Shown: positions 1-11,859 of the stretch, piece by piece
How the letters are laid out: each line of letters starts with the position of its first letter
Position numbering within the stretch: the first letter of the stretch is position 1
Origin: Bimastos eiseni
Lineage: Eukaryota; Annelida; Clitellata; Crassiclitellata; Lumbricidae
Direction of reading: 5' to 3'
DNA length: 64,000 bases
NCBI GenBank assembly: GCA_959347315.1
Contig: OY365808.1
Location: 3,222,205-3,286,204 of the forward strand
Made by a program: the position numbers and the translations under genes
The notes under the pieces: generated by a model
Database searches by the model: none
Told to the model about the DNA's origin: nothing
Seen by the model: the letters and a program-made list of their open reading frames with translations, nothing else

Positions 1-234
1 TCCACGATAGAAATCATTCTAGACCTGAGAGCACTGGTGCCTATACCCAGAATACCGTGCACAGACAAGGCTCCGTTACAGCTGCGACAACTGTGTTCAG
101 TATTCAAGATGCACATACGTACAGTTCACTATGAACTACAGGCTACAGAAGGCAAACAATACACCGCGCCACGGGATACATCAGTACCCCCTCATTCATG
201 CCTGGCACCCACAAACCGTAATTGTGATAGTAAA

Positions 235-312
235 CTCCAAATTTCCAAATCGCTGCTCTAAAGCCACGCGCAGGGCACCTGCTTATTCACGAGCGCTGCC
301 TCGTGTCGGTGA
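235..312 (+). repeat. Short AGCGC stem-loop repeat, copy 1
   Basis: Diverged copy: TCCAAATTTCCAAATCGCTG, CACGCGCAGGGCACCTGCTT, ATTCACGAGCGCTG. Related to copies at 14008, 45432 and 46257. Confidence 0.45.
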
Positions 313-663
313 GTTATTCAGAGAATGATGTCCTAGATGGTTCAGAGTCGGGGTCACACGCATAGCAACACGCAGTCTAATTACTTCCTCCGACGAAGCT
401 GAAACTGGTTTCCGGAATTGGGAATCTCTCGCACAGACGCTGCGAGGCAATTAATCCAATTAGATGCTTAGAGTCTAGATCGTGATCAATAGCTTTAGAC
501 AGTCGAGCGAGCGTTGCGCTGCATACGATTAGAAATGGACGCCTGGCACCATCGAAGATGGCGACCACCGGCAAAAGACATCCAACATGGTATATACACT
601 CACGTGCGGTTCAGTGGACGGCGGCCGATGACGGAAGGAAATGATCCAATGCTAGACACAAAA

Positions 664-945
664 CGGTTCATCATCATTATCGTCGTCATTGTCGTCGTCA
701 TTGTCATCATCGTAGTCATCATCATCATCATTGCCATCATCGTCATTAGCGTAGTCATCACTATCATAGTCGTCGTCAGCCTCCTCCTCCTCCTCATCAT
801 CATCATCATCGCCGTCATCACCATCATCATTATCATCAACAACAACAACAATAACAAAACAATAACAACCTCATGCTCATCCGTCGGCTTCATCGTTATC
901 ATCAACATCATCGATAATCACAATCATAATCAAACATCATCGTTA
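664..945. repeat. TCA/TCG trinucleotide-rich tract
   Basis: Imperfect (TCATCG)-type repeat with AAC interruptions near 838-870. Overlapping open frames on both strands (poly I/V or poly M/T) are low-complexity artefacts. Confidence 0.9.
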
Positions 946-1253
946 CTATGTATGATCATCCACTAAATCAGTGATCAGTTTCTTGCGTTAGTCATTGGCT
1001 GCGATGGGTACGAACAAACGATCTCCATTGTAGTCGGAGAAATAGTCATGTTCACAACGTCTTTCCTTTGTCTCTTATGCCTTGAGTGACGTCATCTGTC
1101 CATTGCCAACTCTGCCTCTACTTTCCACTTCTTCACGCCGTGAATCTCCTTCACATATATCGGTCATCGCAATAACTTATCCCCTACAGCAATGGTTACT
1201 CGTCTAAAATCCGTGTACGCGCTATGCTCTTAAACATAGATTTCGCCCCAATC

Positions 1254-1425
1254 TAAATTTTGCTTCTATTTGAAATTATGACGTTTTAAACCTTCAAAGC
1301 AGCTTGTTTACTTTGCTGATATAGTCATTCGTCAATTTTCCTTCATGACTAAAAGTCACCGAATCAGCTCAATGCGCCATAAAGAAGTGAAAATTTCTAG
1401 CTTGCGATTATTACCCAAAAACTAG
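1254..1425 (+). repeat. Interspersed repeat shared with the right end of the window
   Basis: AAATTTTGCTTCTATTT, ACCTTCAAA, ATAGTCATTCGTCAATTTTC and CTTCATGACTAAAAGTCACC line up in order with 63799-63965. Roughly three-quarters identical by eye. Type unknown. Confidence 0.5.
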
Positions 1426-1944
1426 TTCCACGACGCCACATATAGACTTTCTAGTACCGTGTATTTTTGTAACCTATTTTAGGCTAATTTTATCCAGAAA
1501 GTAATATCCGAACAATTCACAGCAAAACTCGTCATTTCATACAATGAGGTATCCAAATTATAAATCCTTTCTTGAGCACCCACAACACGATACAGCGAAC
1601 GTCATTGTCCGAATATTCTAGACTATCCGATTTAATATTCCACGCGTGTCCTCCCGGATCTGGACTCATCCGGCGACTCCCTTCCAGGGATAAAGTCCGT
1701 GATCCATCTTCCAGACCCTAATGAATCCAAAACACAGGGACAGCTTAAATCGAAGTAAATCCACACTCGGTCGAGGCGAGAGAGAGGCCACGGATTACGG
1801 GCGACCTGCCATTGCGACTCCTCGCGGGGAGACCCTCGCACGCGTGTGCCATTCAGCTAAACAGAGCGTCAGTGATGATGCATGCCATTTTCAGTCGATT
1901 CGTGAATTAACGGCACAGACAAAGAGACAGAAAACTCATTAATA

Positions 1945-2225
1945 TAATTGTATTCAAGTGATTGACGTTAGAAAACTACGCTGTGAGTTGTGGGAACGGT
2001 AGACCGGTTAGTTAGAGCGCTCGGTTTAGACACCCTTAAACTTCTACGATAAGACAAGTGGTAACTGACAAAATAGAACGAACGAACAGGAAACTCAACG
2101 AAATATATTAACATTATTGTATTCAACTGATTAACGTTGGGCAACTACACCGTGCTGTGTAGAATACACTATAGGCCTATATTTCGTTTGGTTAGAGCGC
2201 TCGGTTTAGACACCCTTAAAACGTT
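1945..2225 (+). repeat. Two tandem copies of a tRNA-like repeat
   Basis: TTGTATTCAASTGATTRACG followed later by GTTAGAGCGCTCGGTTTAGA and CACCCTTAAA occurs at about 1945-2040 and 2118-2222. The GGTTAGAGCGCTCGG word resembles a tRNA A-box region; no B box is visible. Possibly a duplicated SINE fragment. Confidence 0.5.
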
Positions 2226-2477
2226 GTTAGCGTAATTTATATTTTTATGGAATACGATTTCCGCTAGTTCTCATCGAACAGTGTATACAGTGCCAGCCCC
2301 AAGCCTGGAAAAAGGAATTTAAAAAATTATCTTTGCTATCATACAGTATAGGTATAATGTATAGTTAAACTGAAGCTGCTAGGCTTATGGTAACGCAATG
2401 GTTAACTAAAAAATAGGTCTAATGTAGCTTCCACAGGGCATTAGAAAAAAATGTGCAAAATATTCCAATAGGAAATA

Positions 2478-4608
2478 TTCATTCAGTCATTCATTCATTC
2501 ATTCATTCGTTCGTTCGTTCGTTCGTTCGTTCGTTCATTCGTTCGTTCATTCGTTCATTCATTCGTTAGTTCGCTCATTCATTCAATCATTCGATCATTC
2601 GTTCGTTCGTTCGCTCATTCGTTCATTCGTTCACTCGTTCGTTCATTCATTCATTCGTTCGTTCGTTCGTTCATTCGTTCATTCATTCGTTCGTTCGTTC
2701 GTTCATTCATTCGTTCGTTCATTCATTCATTCATTCGTTCGTTCATTCATTCGTTCGTTCATTCATTCATTCATTCGTTCGTTCGTTCATTCGTTCATTC
2801 ATTCGTTCGTTAAAATTCGTCCATTCATTCGTTCGTTCGTTCGTTCATTCGTTCGTTCATCCGTTCGTTCGTTCGTTCGTTCGTTCATTCATTTGTTCGT
2901 TCGATCATTCATTCATTCATTCGTTCGTTCGTTCATTCGTTCATTCATTCGTTCGTTAATTCGTTCATTCATTCGTTCGTTCGTTCGTTCGTTCATTCGT
3001 TCGTTCGTTCATTCGTTCGTTCGTTCATTCGTTCATTCGTTCATTCATTCGTTCGTTCGTTCATTCATTCATTCATTCGTTCGTTCATTCGCTCGTTCGT
3101 TCGTTCATTCGTTCGTTCGTTCATTCGTTCGTTCGTTCATTCGTTCATTCGTTCATTCGTTCATTCATTCGTTCGTTCGTTCATTCATTCATTCGTTCGT
3201 TCATTCGCTCGTTCGTTCGTTCATTCATTCATTCATTCATTCATTCGTTCGTTCGTTCGTTCATTCATTCATTCATTCATTCGTTCGTTCGTTCATTCGT
3301 TCATTCGTTCGTTCGTTCATTCATTCGTTCAATCGTTCGTTCATTTGTTCGTTCATTCGTTCGTTCATTCATTCATTCGTTCGTTCGTTCATTCGTTCAT
3401 TCATTCGTTCGTTCGTTCGTTCATTCATTCGTTCGTTCATTCGCTCGTTCGTTCGTTCCTTCGTTCATTCGTTCATTCGTTCGTTCATTCATTCGTTAGT
3501 TTGTTCGTTCGTTAATTCATTCATTCATTCGTTCGTTCGTTCGTTCGTTCATTCATTCGTTCGTTCATTCATTCGTTCGTTCGTTCATTCGTTCGTTCAT
3601 TCATTCATTCGTTCGTTCGTTCATTCGTTCATTCATTCATTCGTTCGTTCGTTCGTTCGTTCGTTCATTCATTCATTCATTCATTCGTTCGTTCATTCAT
3701 TCATTCATTCGTTCGTTCGTTCATTCGTTCATCTGTTCGTTCGTTCATTCGTTCGTTCGTTCATTCGTTCGTTCGTTCATTCGTTCGTTCATTCATTCAT
3801 TCATTCATTCGTTCGTTCATTCGTTCGTTCATTCGTTCGTTCGTTCGTTCATTCATTCATTCATTCGTTCGTTCATTCATTCATTCATTCATTCGTTCGT
3901 TCGTTCGTTCATTCGTTCATTCGTTCGTTCGTTCATTCGTTCGTTCGTTCATTCGTTCGTTCATTCATTCATTCATTCGTTCGTTCATTCGTTCGTTCAT
4001 TCGTTCGTTCGTTCATTCGTTCAATCGTTCGTTCATTCGTTCGTTCATTCGTTCGTTCATTCGCTCGTTCGTTCGTTCGTTCATTCGTTCATTCGTTCGT
4101 TCATTCATTCGTTAGTTTGTTCGTTCGTTAATTCGTTCGTTCATTCGTTCGTTCGTTCATTCGTTCGTTCATTCATTCATTCATTCATTCGTTCGTTCAT
4201 TCGTTCGGTCATTCATTCATTCGTTCGTTCGTTCATTCATTCGTTCGTTAATTCGTTCATTCATTCGTTCGTTCATTCGTTCGTTCGTTCATTCGTTCAT
4301 TCATTCGTTCGTTCGTTCATTCATTCATTCGTTCGTTCATTCGCTCGTTCGTTCGTTCGTTCATTCATTCGTTCATTCGTTCATTCGTTCGTTCATTCAT
4401 TCGTTCGTTCATTCGTTCGTTCATTCATTCGTTCGTTCGTTCATTCGTTCATTCTATCGTTCGTTCGTTCGTTTATTCATTCATTCGTTCGTTCGTTCAT
4501 TCATTCTTTCATTCGTTCGTTCGTTCATTCGTTCATTCGTTCGTTCGTTCATTCATTCGTTCATTCGTTCGTTCGTTCGTTCGTTCGTTCGTTCATTCAT
4601 TCATTCAT
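2478..4608 (+). repeat. 2.1-kb degenerate tetranucleotide array, (TTCG/TTCA)n
   Basis: About 530 tetramers, almost all TTCG or TTCA in irregular order, with rare TTAG, TTAA, TTTG and GCTC variants. Because 12 bases make four codons, long frames of F-V-R-S and F-I-H-S appear (the longest 2893-4131, 412 codons). These are an artefact of the repeat; no gene is called. Confidence 0.97.
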
Positions 4609-4611
4609 ACA

Positions 4612-5125
4612 TAAAAACATTGTATTTAACATCCTTCAAGGTGACTCGCACCTGATCCATTATTAATTTATTATTTGTGAAATTTTACCGATAATGTTAC
4701 TATGGGTAAGTGGGGGCCAAGTGTCCTGAAATTGCTATGGTATGTTGCTGCACTTGGTTTCTTTTGAATGAGTGGCAATTATAATGCTACGTTTTATATG
4801 GGTCAATGAAGAACCAATAGAAAACTTCTTTTGAAATTTTGGATCCTAAATATAGCATACTGAATGAGATCATGGCAAATCTAAAATAAATGTTCCTTAA
4901 TATTTAAATTTTATGGATATATCTACTGCAGAGCATAACATTGAGAGTTTCAATAATTGTAGGCTGTGTTCTGTTTGTTTTAGTCAAACACTTAAAATTC
5001 GGAACCTCGCATATTTTTATTTGCCTAATTCCTGCTTATTTTTTAAACCTGTGAGAAAAATTAGAGGAAACTGTATTTGTATATAAAGAAAAAGATAGAC
5101 CTGTTATAATTGTGGGCCATTTTGT
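4612..5125. other. Gene-free stretch
   Basis: AT-rich DNA after the tetranucleotide array; nothing recognisable. Confidence 0.5.
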
Positions 5126-5127
5126 GG

Positions 5128-5230
5128 CATGGTGGCTGATTGGTTAGAGCGGTCGGCCCGTAACACTAAGTGTGTGCCGAGTGAGCGGGTTCGACCCTCG
5201 TCCGAGGCGTCAGTCACTGTGTAGCAGTGT
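5128..5230 (+). mobile_element. tRNA-like SINE head
   Basis: An A-box-like ATTGGTTAGAGCGGTCGG and a B-box GGGTTCGACCC lie about 45 bases apart with a long variable region, as in tRNA-Ser/Leu-derived SINEs. A relative is at 53637. It is followed directly by the GACCAA-type repeat at 5232. Confidence 0.55.
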
Positions 5231-5231
5231 T

Positions 5232-5360
5232 GGGCTCGAGACCAAAACCTCGAGACCAAGACCGAGACTAAGACCGAGAGGTCCAAGACCAAGACCAAGA
5301 CCTGGTGGTCCGAGACCAAGACCGAGGGTCCGAGACCAAGACCAAGACCAAGACCGTTGC
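5232..5360 (+). repeat. (GACCAA)n-type hexamer repeat after a SINE
   Basis: CGAGACCAAGACC words repeated about 15 times, with GAGGTC variants. It starts at the end of the tRNA-like SINE. A related tract sits at 5868-5955. Confidence 0.85.
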
Positions 5361-5867
5361 TCTTTATGATAAACAATTTAATTTATTAAGACGCTGAAAC
5401 GGAATACCACGCTTAAAACATTAATTTTTTTACTGAAGATTACTAATCTTAATAATGGTCCAGAAACAGTTTTACCGGCTAGTCTGAACTTTTGCGGGTT
5501 CAGCCCTTGGCTTCGGCCGGAGAATATCACACTATAAATTACTTACAGCATACGATTTAAATACTAGATACCTTAAGACAAGTAGATGAACGATCCGTTT
5601 GAATGATGTACCTACTTGTACTCGGAATTGTTGGTTAATAGTGACTAAACGAGGCTGACCACATAATTATTAGATTGCTCCAGAACCTTGAAATTTGTGA
5701 AAGCAAATTTTGAAATGACTGGTTCCGTTGCAAATGCATTTTTTTCCCCCACAGTAACATGTATACATTTATAGATGGTCAAAACACCGGTTTCTCTAAT
5801 CGAAAATAACCGACAAATATCAAAGAAATTGCTCTGATACGGCAAATGACCAAGAACGCTAACCTAA

Positions 5868-5960
5868 GACGAAGACCAATCCCAAGACTGTTCCTTTAAG
5901 ACCAAGACCGACGCATCCGAGACCAAGACCAAGACCGCAGTTTTCCGGTCTCGAGACACG
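5868..5960 (+). repeat. Second (GACCAA)n-type tract
   Basis: AAGACCAAGACCGACGCATC, GAGACCAAGACCAAGACC and a closing CGGTCTCGAGAC. It is about 500 bp from the first tract; the stretch between shows no gene. Confidence 0.75.
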
Positions 5961-6420
5961 GATGGGGAAGAAGAGAAAGAGGAATAGAAGGAGAAGGCGG
6001 ATGGAGAGAAGAAGGGAGAGAACGAAAGACGAGGAATGAGAAGAGGAAGAATAGGAAGGGGATCAGAGTGGAGAGGCAGACGAAGACGAGGAGAAGGAGA
6101 ATAAAGGAGGCAAGTTGGATGAGAAAGAGGTATGGAAGGAGGAAGAGGGGAGGCAGGAAGATGGAAGAGGGAAGAGGAGGAGCAGAGAGGAAAGATGGAA
6201 TACGAGCAGCTGGAGATGAATGGATAAAAGGAAAGTCAGAAGGATAATGAATATGAGGAGGAAGAAGAGGAAGAGAATGGAGAGGAGAATGAGGATGAAT
6301 AGGATGACAGAGAGGAGAAGAAAGAGGAGCAGGAAGAAGAAAAGGAATTGGAGGAAGTGACAGAGAATCAGAAAGAATGGAGAAAGACAAGATGAGATGG
6401 AGAAGGATATGGAGTATGGC
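5958..6420 (+). repeat. Purine-rich (GA) tract
   Basis: About 460 bases almost wholly A and G on the plus strand (GGAAGAAG and GGAGAGG words). The overlapping minus-strand frames rich in P, S and L are artefacts. Confidence 0.9.
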
Positions 6421-6738
6421 CGGTGACTAATGCAGGTGGTTGGAAGGACTGGATAATATACGCGGTGACGTGACCGACTGGGCAGTGGGATTCCCAGAGG
6501 AGAATGCTGAGATGACCAAGGCAGCATCGTCATCATCGTTATCTGATACAGCATGCAGATAAAGCACTAGCGTCAGCAGCGGTGGCTGTTGCAGTGGAAT
6601 AATTAGGAAAAAGGGATTGGCATTGCATCTTCCACCACTTCCGGCTTAGTGTAAGAACATTCCGCGAACTGACACTCCATCTATTGACCGGTTCTAACAC
6701 GTCATACCAGGACACATCTTCTAAATGAACAGGCATTT

Positions 6739-6900
6739 ATTTAATTCATCATCATCAGCCGCAGCAAAAACATCATCATCATCATCGTCGTCATCACCAC
6801 CATCATCATCATCATCATCGTCGTCGTCGTCATCATCATCAGCAGCATCATCATCATCTTCTTCTTCTTCTTCGTCTTCTTCTTCTTCTTCATCTGTATC
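6739..6900. repeat. TCA/TCG/TCT trinucleotide repeat
   Basis: Encodes poly-S or poly-D frames only by virtue of the repeat; no flanking coding signal. Confidence 0.92.
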
Positions 6901-7164
6901 CATTAATTAATGCTCTGATGCATCTATTTTATATACCAATGGCAATATATATGCAAGAGAATACGCGTTGTGGCCCAGCAACGTCGTACGAAAACACGGG
7001 ACCAACAGTTCTCCTCTGAAAGGCTGAATGCAATGGACATCCACTGGTCTATCCGAAAACAGGAAGTAACTTAATTGATTAGTCGATTGGTTCATTGATT
7101 GGTCTGTTAACTTACCTACTTACTTACTTACTTGCCTACTGACTGACTGAAAAAGTGTATTGGC

Positions 7165-7440
7165 AGATGTGTGTGTTGTGGGTGTGGGTGAGTGAGGGAG
7201 TAAGTGAGCGAGCGAGCGAGCGAGATATACGCACAGAAACAGAGGTAATGGACGGATATTGGGACGGACAGACGGAGTGACACAGGGCAGGAAGGAGGCG
7301 GAAGGGGTTAATTGGTGGAGAGGGAGAGAAATGCAGAAAGCAACGAAGGGGGGTGAGTCAACGGTAGCAGAGAAAGAGAATCGTTGACAGTAAATCATTG
7401 AATGAACGTAGAAAGAGAGCCAGAGGTCAACGGCAGGTGG
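7165..7440 (+). repeat. G/A-rich low-complexity stretch
   Basis: GTGAGTGAGGGAG, GAGCGAGCGAGCGAGCGAG and GGAAGGAGGCGGAAGG words. No gene signal. Confidence 0.6.
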
Positions 7441-7585
7441 CGCTAGTACAACGAAATGCTATTTATAACATGTTGAACATACCTACTCACTAATCACTAT
7501 CCTCTGTATTAATCTGCAACTCAGGTACACTAATCTGCAGCTTATCATGTTAAAGATTTTTTCATGAGGATAACCCGTAGTACTT

Positions 7586-7593
7586 TTATCATA

Positions 7594-7655
<62 letters not shown>

Positions 7656-7712
7656 TGTCATGATTATTGTAATCATTATCATCATCGTCGTCGTCGTCGG
7701 CATCGTCATCAT
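7586..7712. repeat. (ATT)n then (ATC/GTC)n microsatellite
   Basis: About 22 ATT units (7588-7653) then TCATCGTCG units. No gene. Confidence 0.95.
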
Positions 7713-8539
7713 GATAAAAGGCAGCCGGACTTCGAAAATCGTCGATTCTGTCACTCTTAAAAATTAACCTTAAGACTTATTAACAAATAATAGAATTAAC
7801 AATAAGAATATTATTATTAATGGATAAGTCAGGTTATTATTAAGGAGTCAAAGAAAACACCACAGTCGGCATGTTTAACATCTCAAACATGACTTGCATT
7901 AGCTTGCTTCAACATAATAGGCCTATGTGCCGATTGTCGAATAGTGAGTTGATTTTAAAATTGACAGTTATTATTGAAACTCACAGAAATAATGAATTAA
8001 ATCAAACTCTCAGCTCATACTCTTTGAGGTGAATTAACTCAAACTCATAAATCACAGCAAGTGAGTCAATTCGTGAGTTTCAACTCATCTGAGTTAACTC
8101 ATACCCAACACTGAGTAGGCCCACACACATGAATGCTCACTAGCACTGCCTTTCTTCTAAAGTTCGGAACCTCCATCAGAGGACCTCCCCTCCACCCTTT
8201 CGCTGCTTTAAAGATAGCCATATTTATCTCGTGGTCTCTCGCTCTGGGTTAGCCTCTAGCACAGAAGCATACAGAGATCGTCGTATTCCGGTTGTCAACG
8301 CTTTAGCGCTTTCAGCAGATTCCTACCTGGACATAGCTTATCAGCTCAGCACTCGAAGCGGCGCGCTAACCATATTAAGCGGCCGATCCATACTGGGCGA
8401 GCCCTCCCTCCCTTACCGCTCTTTCCTCTCCCGTCTCTGCCCCTCTGTTCGGCTCAGACAAAGATGGCCGGCAGGGCAGAGAAAATCAATATCCGGCTGA
8501 AATCGCTCTTATGAGCATGCGACGAAGACAAGAAGAACG

Positions 8540-8925
8540 GGTCAAGGAGTCTGGCTGCTCCTCAGTGATGACGAAGATAATGAAGAAGAACGTGATGGTG
8601 ATGATGATGATGACGACGACGACGACAAAGAAGACGGCGACTGCGATGGCGACGACGACGACGAGGATGACGATGATGATAACGACAACGAAGATGATGA
8701 TTATGGTTGTTGTTGTGGTGATGACGACGATAATGCTAATGATGATTATCATGATGATGGTTGTCGCGGTGATGACGACGATAATGACGACGACGATAAT
8801 TATGATGATGATGAAAACAATGAAGATGGTGATGATAATGATGATGATGGCGACGATAAAGATGATGACGATGACGACGATAATGATAATCATGATAATG
8901 ATGATAATGCTAATGACGATTAGCT
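8540..8925. repeat. GATGAC-type trinucleotide-rich tract
   Basis: About 385 bp of GAT/GAC/AAT units. Open frames on both strands (poly M/T, poly I/V, or D-rich in the third frame) follow from composition. Confidence 0.9.
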
Positions 8926-9398
8926 TAACGACCAACTTCAAATGATTCTGCCATGCCGTCAACGCCCATTTAAGCCTCGTCTCGGTTGCAGAATAACGTT
9001 TATTTATCTCACGCTTGAATCGAGCGAATGGCACTGGGTAGCCAAATAATTAGAGCTCTCTCGTTGTAGCGCTTAGGATAAGTGTCTAAGACTGTTAGGG
9101 TGTAGTTGCAGAACAAGTCCCCAACTGACAATTGCTGAGTCATAAATAATGGTCGCGTCAGAAGTAAATGTTGTGAACTTCAGGAGTTCTGTATTAAACA
9201 CACTTACATTATAATGTATTGCATTTTATTGATGACCTGCAAACAAACTTAGAACATAAAAGCATTAATTTGCTGGCATATCGAGACATGACCGAGAGAT
9301 GTCTACTATAAGACCAAACGCTCAGCTAAAATGACAGATCAACAGCAAAAAAGACCATAACTATATATACTAACTTATTGTTTATGACCTAAACATAA

Positions 9399-11842
9399 GA
9401 TGACCGATTGTCCATCTAACCGATTGATCGATTGTCCATCCAATTGGGTGATTGATTGTCCATCAAACTAAATGACCGATTATCCATTCAATTGATTGAC
9501 CCATTATCCATTAAATTGATTGGCCGATTGTCCATCCAACTGATTGACCAATTGTCCATCCAATTGATTGACCAATTGTCCATCCAATTGATTGACCGAT
9601 TATCCCAAAAATATATTTGAAGATTGGCCATCCAATTGATTGACCGATTGTCCATCCAATTGATTGACCGATTGTCCATTCAATTGATTGAAAAATTGTC
9701 CATTCAATTGATTGACCGATTGTCCATTTCAACTGATTGACCGATTTACAGATTGTCCATCCAATTGGAATTATAATATGTCAATCAATTGGATGGACAA
9801 TCGGTCAATCATCTGATTCACCGATTGTCAGTCCAAATAATCAACCGATTTTCCATCCAATTGATTTACCGAATTTCCATCCAATTGATTGACCGATTGT
9901 CCATCCAATAAACTGACCGATTGTCCATGCAACAGAATGACCGATTGTCCATGCAATTGATTGGCCGATTTTTCATCTAATAAATTGACCGATTTTATAT
10001 CCAATAGATTGACCGATTTTCCATCCAATTGATTGACCGTTTGTTCATTCAACTGATTGACCGATTGTCCGTTCAATTGATTGACCGATTTTCCATCCAA
10101 CTGGTTGACCGATTGTCCATTAAAATAATTAACCGAATATCCATCCAATTGATTGACCAATTGTCCATCTAATTGATTGACCGATTGTCCATCTAGTTGA
10201 TTGATCCATCTATCCATTTGATTGACCGATTGTCCATCCAATTGATTGGGCCACTGTCCATCCATTTGATTGACCGATTGTCCAGTCAACTGATTGACTG
10301 ATTGTCCATTGAATTATTTAACCGATTGTCTACCCAAATAATTGACCGAATGCCCATCCAATTGAGTGACCGCTTGTCCATCCAATTGAGTGACCGCTTG
10401 TCCATCCAATTGATTGAGTGATTATCCGTTTAATTGATTGTCCGATTGCCAATCCGATTAATTGTCCATCCGAATGATTGACCGATTCTCCGTCCAATTT
10501 AATGCCGACTGTCCATTCGAATGATTGACCGATTGTCCATTCAAATGATTGACCAATTGTCCATTCAATTGATTAACCGATTGCCCATCTAAATAATTAA
10601 CCGATTGTCCGTCCAAGTGATTGACCGATTGTTCATCCAATTGATTGATTAAATATCCATACAACTGATTGACAGATTGTCGATTCGATTGATTGACTAA
10701 TTGTCCATCTCAATGATTGACCAATTTTCCATCCAAATGATTGATCGATTGTCCATCCAATTGACTGACCGATATTCAATAAAATTGATTGACAGATTGT
10801 CCCTCCATAGATCATTCGTCTAATTGATTGACCCATCCATCCTATTGATTAACCGATTGTCCATCTAATTGATTGACATATCTATCCATTTGACTGACCG
10901 ATTGTCCATTCACTTGATCGACCGATTTTCAAACCAAGTGAAAGGCCAATTGTTCATTCAATTTATTGACCAATTGTCCATCATATTGATTGACCGATTG
11001 TCCATCCACTTGATTGACCGATTGTAAATGTAACTGATTGACCGTTTGTCCATTAAATTGATAGACCGATATTCTATCCAAATGATTGCTCGATTGTCCA
11101 TCCAATTGATTGCCCAATGTCCATTCATTTGATAGACCGATTGTCCACCCAACTTATTGACCAATTGTCCTTTGAATTAATTGACCGATTGTCCATCTAA
11201 TTGATTGACCAATTCATTAAATTGATTGACCGATTGTCCAAAAAACTGAATGATCGATTGTCCATCCAACTGAATGACCTATTGTCCATCCGAATAATTG
11301 ATAGATTGTCCATCAACTTGATTGACCGATTTTCAATCCTAGTGAAAGACAGATTGTTCATTCGACTGATTGATCAACTGACCATCCCAATGATTGACCG
11401 ATTTTCCATCCAAATGATTGATCGATTTTGATCCAATTGATTGAGCCCTTGTCCATCTAAGTGATTTGAGCAATTGTCCGTTATATTAATTTACCGATTG
11501 TCCAATCCAACTGATTGACCGATTGTCCACCCAAATTTATTGACCAATTGCCCATTAAATTAATTGTCTGTCCAAATTATTGACCGATTGTCCATCCAGC
11601 TGATTGACCGATTGTCACACTAAATGTATTGACCGATTGTCTATCCAACTGGTTGACCGTATGTCCATCCAATTGATTGACCGATTGTCCATCCAAATAA
11701 TTAACCGATTGTCCATCCAATTGGCTGACCGATTGTCCATCCAACTGACTGATCGATTGTCCATCCAATTGACTGACCGATTGTCCATCCAATTGACTGA
11801 CCGATTGTCCATCCAAATGATTGACCCATTTGTCCATCTAAA
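9399..11842. repeat. 2.4-kb minisatellite, 24-bp unit, about 100 copies
   Basis: The unit is GATTGACCGATTGTCCAT plus CCAATT, diverged between copies. The 24-bp length keeps frames open; the minus strand reads M-D-N-R-S-I-N-W repeats, so ORFs of 60-150 codons here are not genes. Unit variants with 23 or 25 bp break the frames. A short stretch near 9783-9812 is inverted. Confidence 0.95.
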
Positions 11843-11859
11843 TAAGTACAAACTAAGAT

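Noticed and set aside
514..966. 150-codon frame and its antisense partner
   Set aside because: Mostly poly I/V or M/T from TCA/TCG repeats.
2893..4131. 412-codon open frame of F-V-R-S / F-I-H-S repeats
   Set aside because: It is produced entirely by the (TTCG/TTCA)n array; the tetramer period makes stops rare. No start context, splice sites or non-repeat coding.
5896..6554. S/P/L-rich 160-codon frames
   Set aside because: Composition of the purine tract; two overlapping frames are equally open.
6721..6910. Poly-Asp and poly-Ser frames
   Set aside because: Trinucleotide repeat read on either strand; no flanking exon evidence.
8486..9034. 182-codon antisense frame and 144-codon sense frame
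   Set aside because: Low-complexity GAT/GAC tract gives open frames on both strands; codons are repeat-driven.
9040..9115. tRNA-like AATTAGAGCTCTCTCG stretch
   Set aside because: Resembles an A box only; no B box or acceptor pairing.
9399..11842. CRISPR-like or repeat-protein gene in the 24-bp array
   Set aside because: Units are contiguous with no unique spacers, the genome is animal, and frames break at 23- and 25-bp units. It is a minisatellite.
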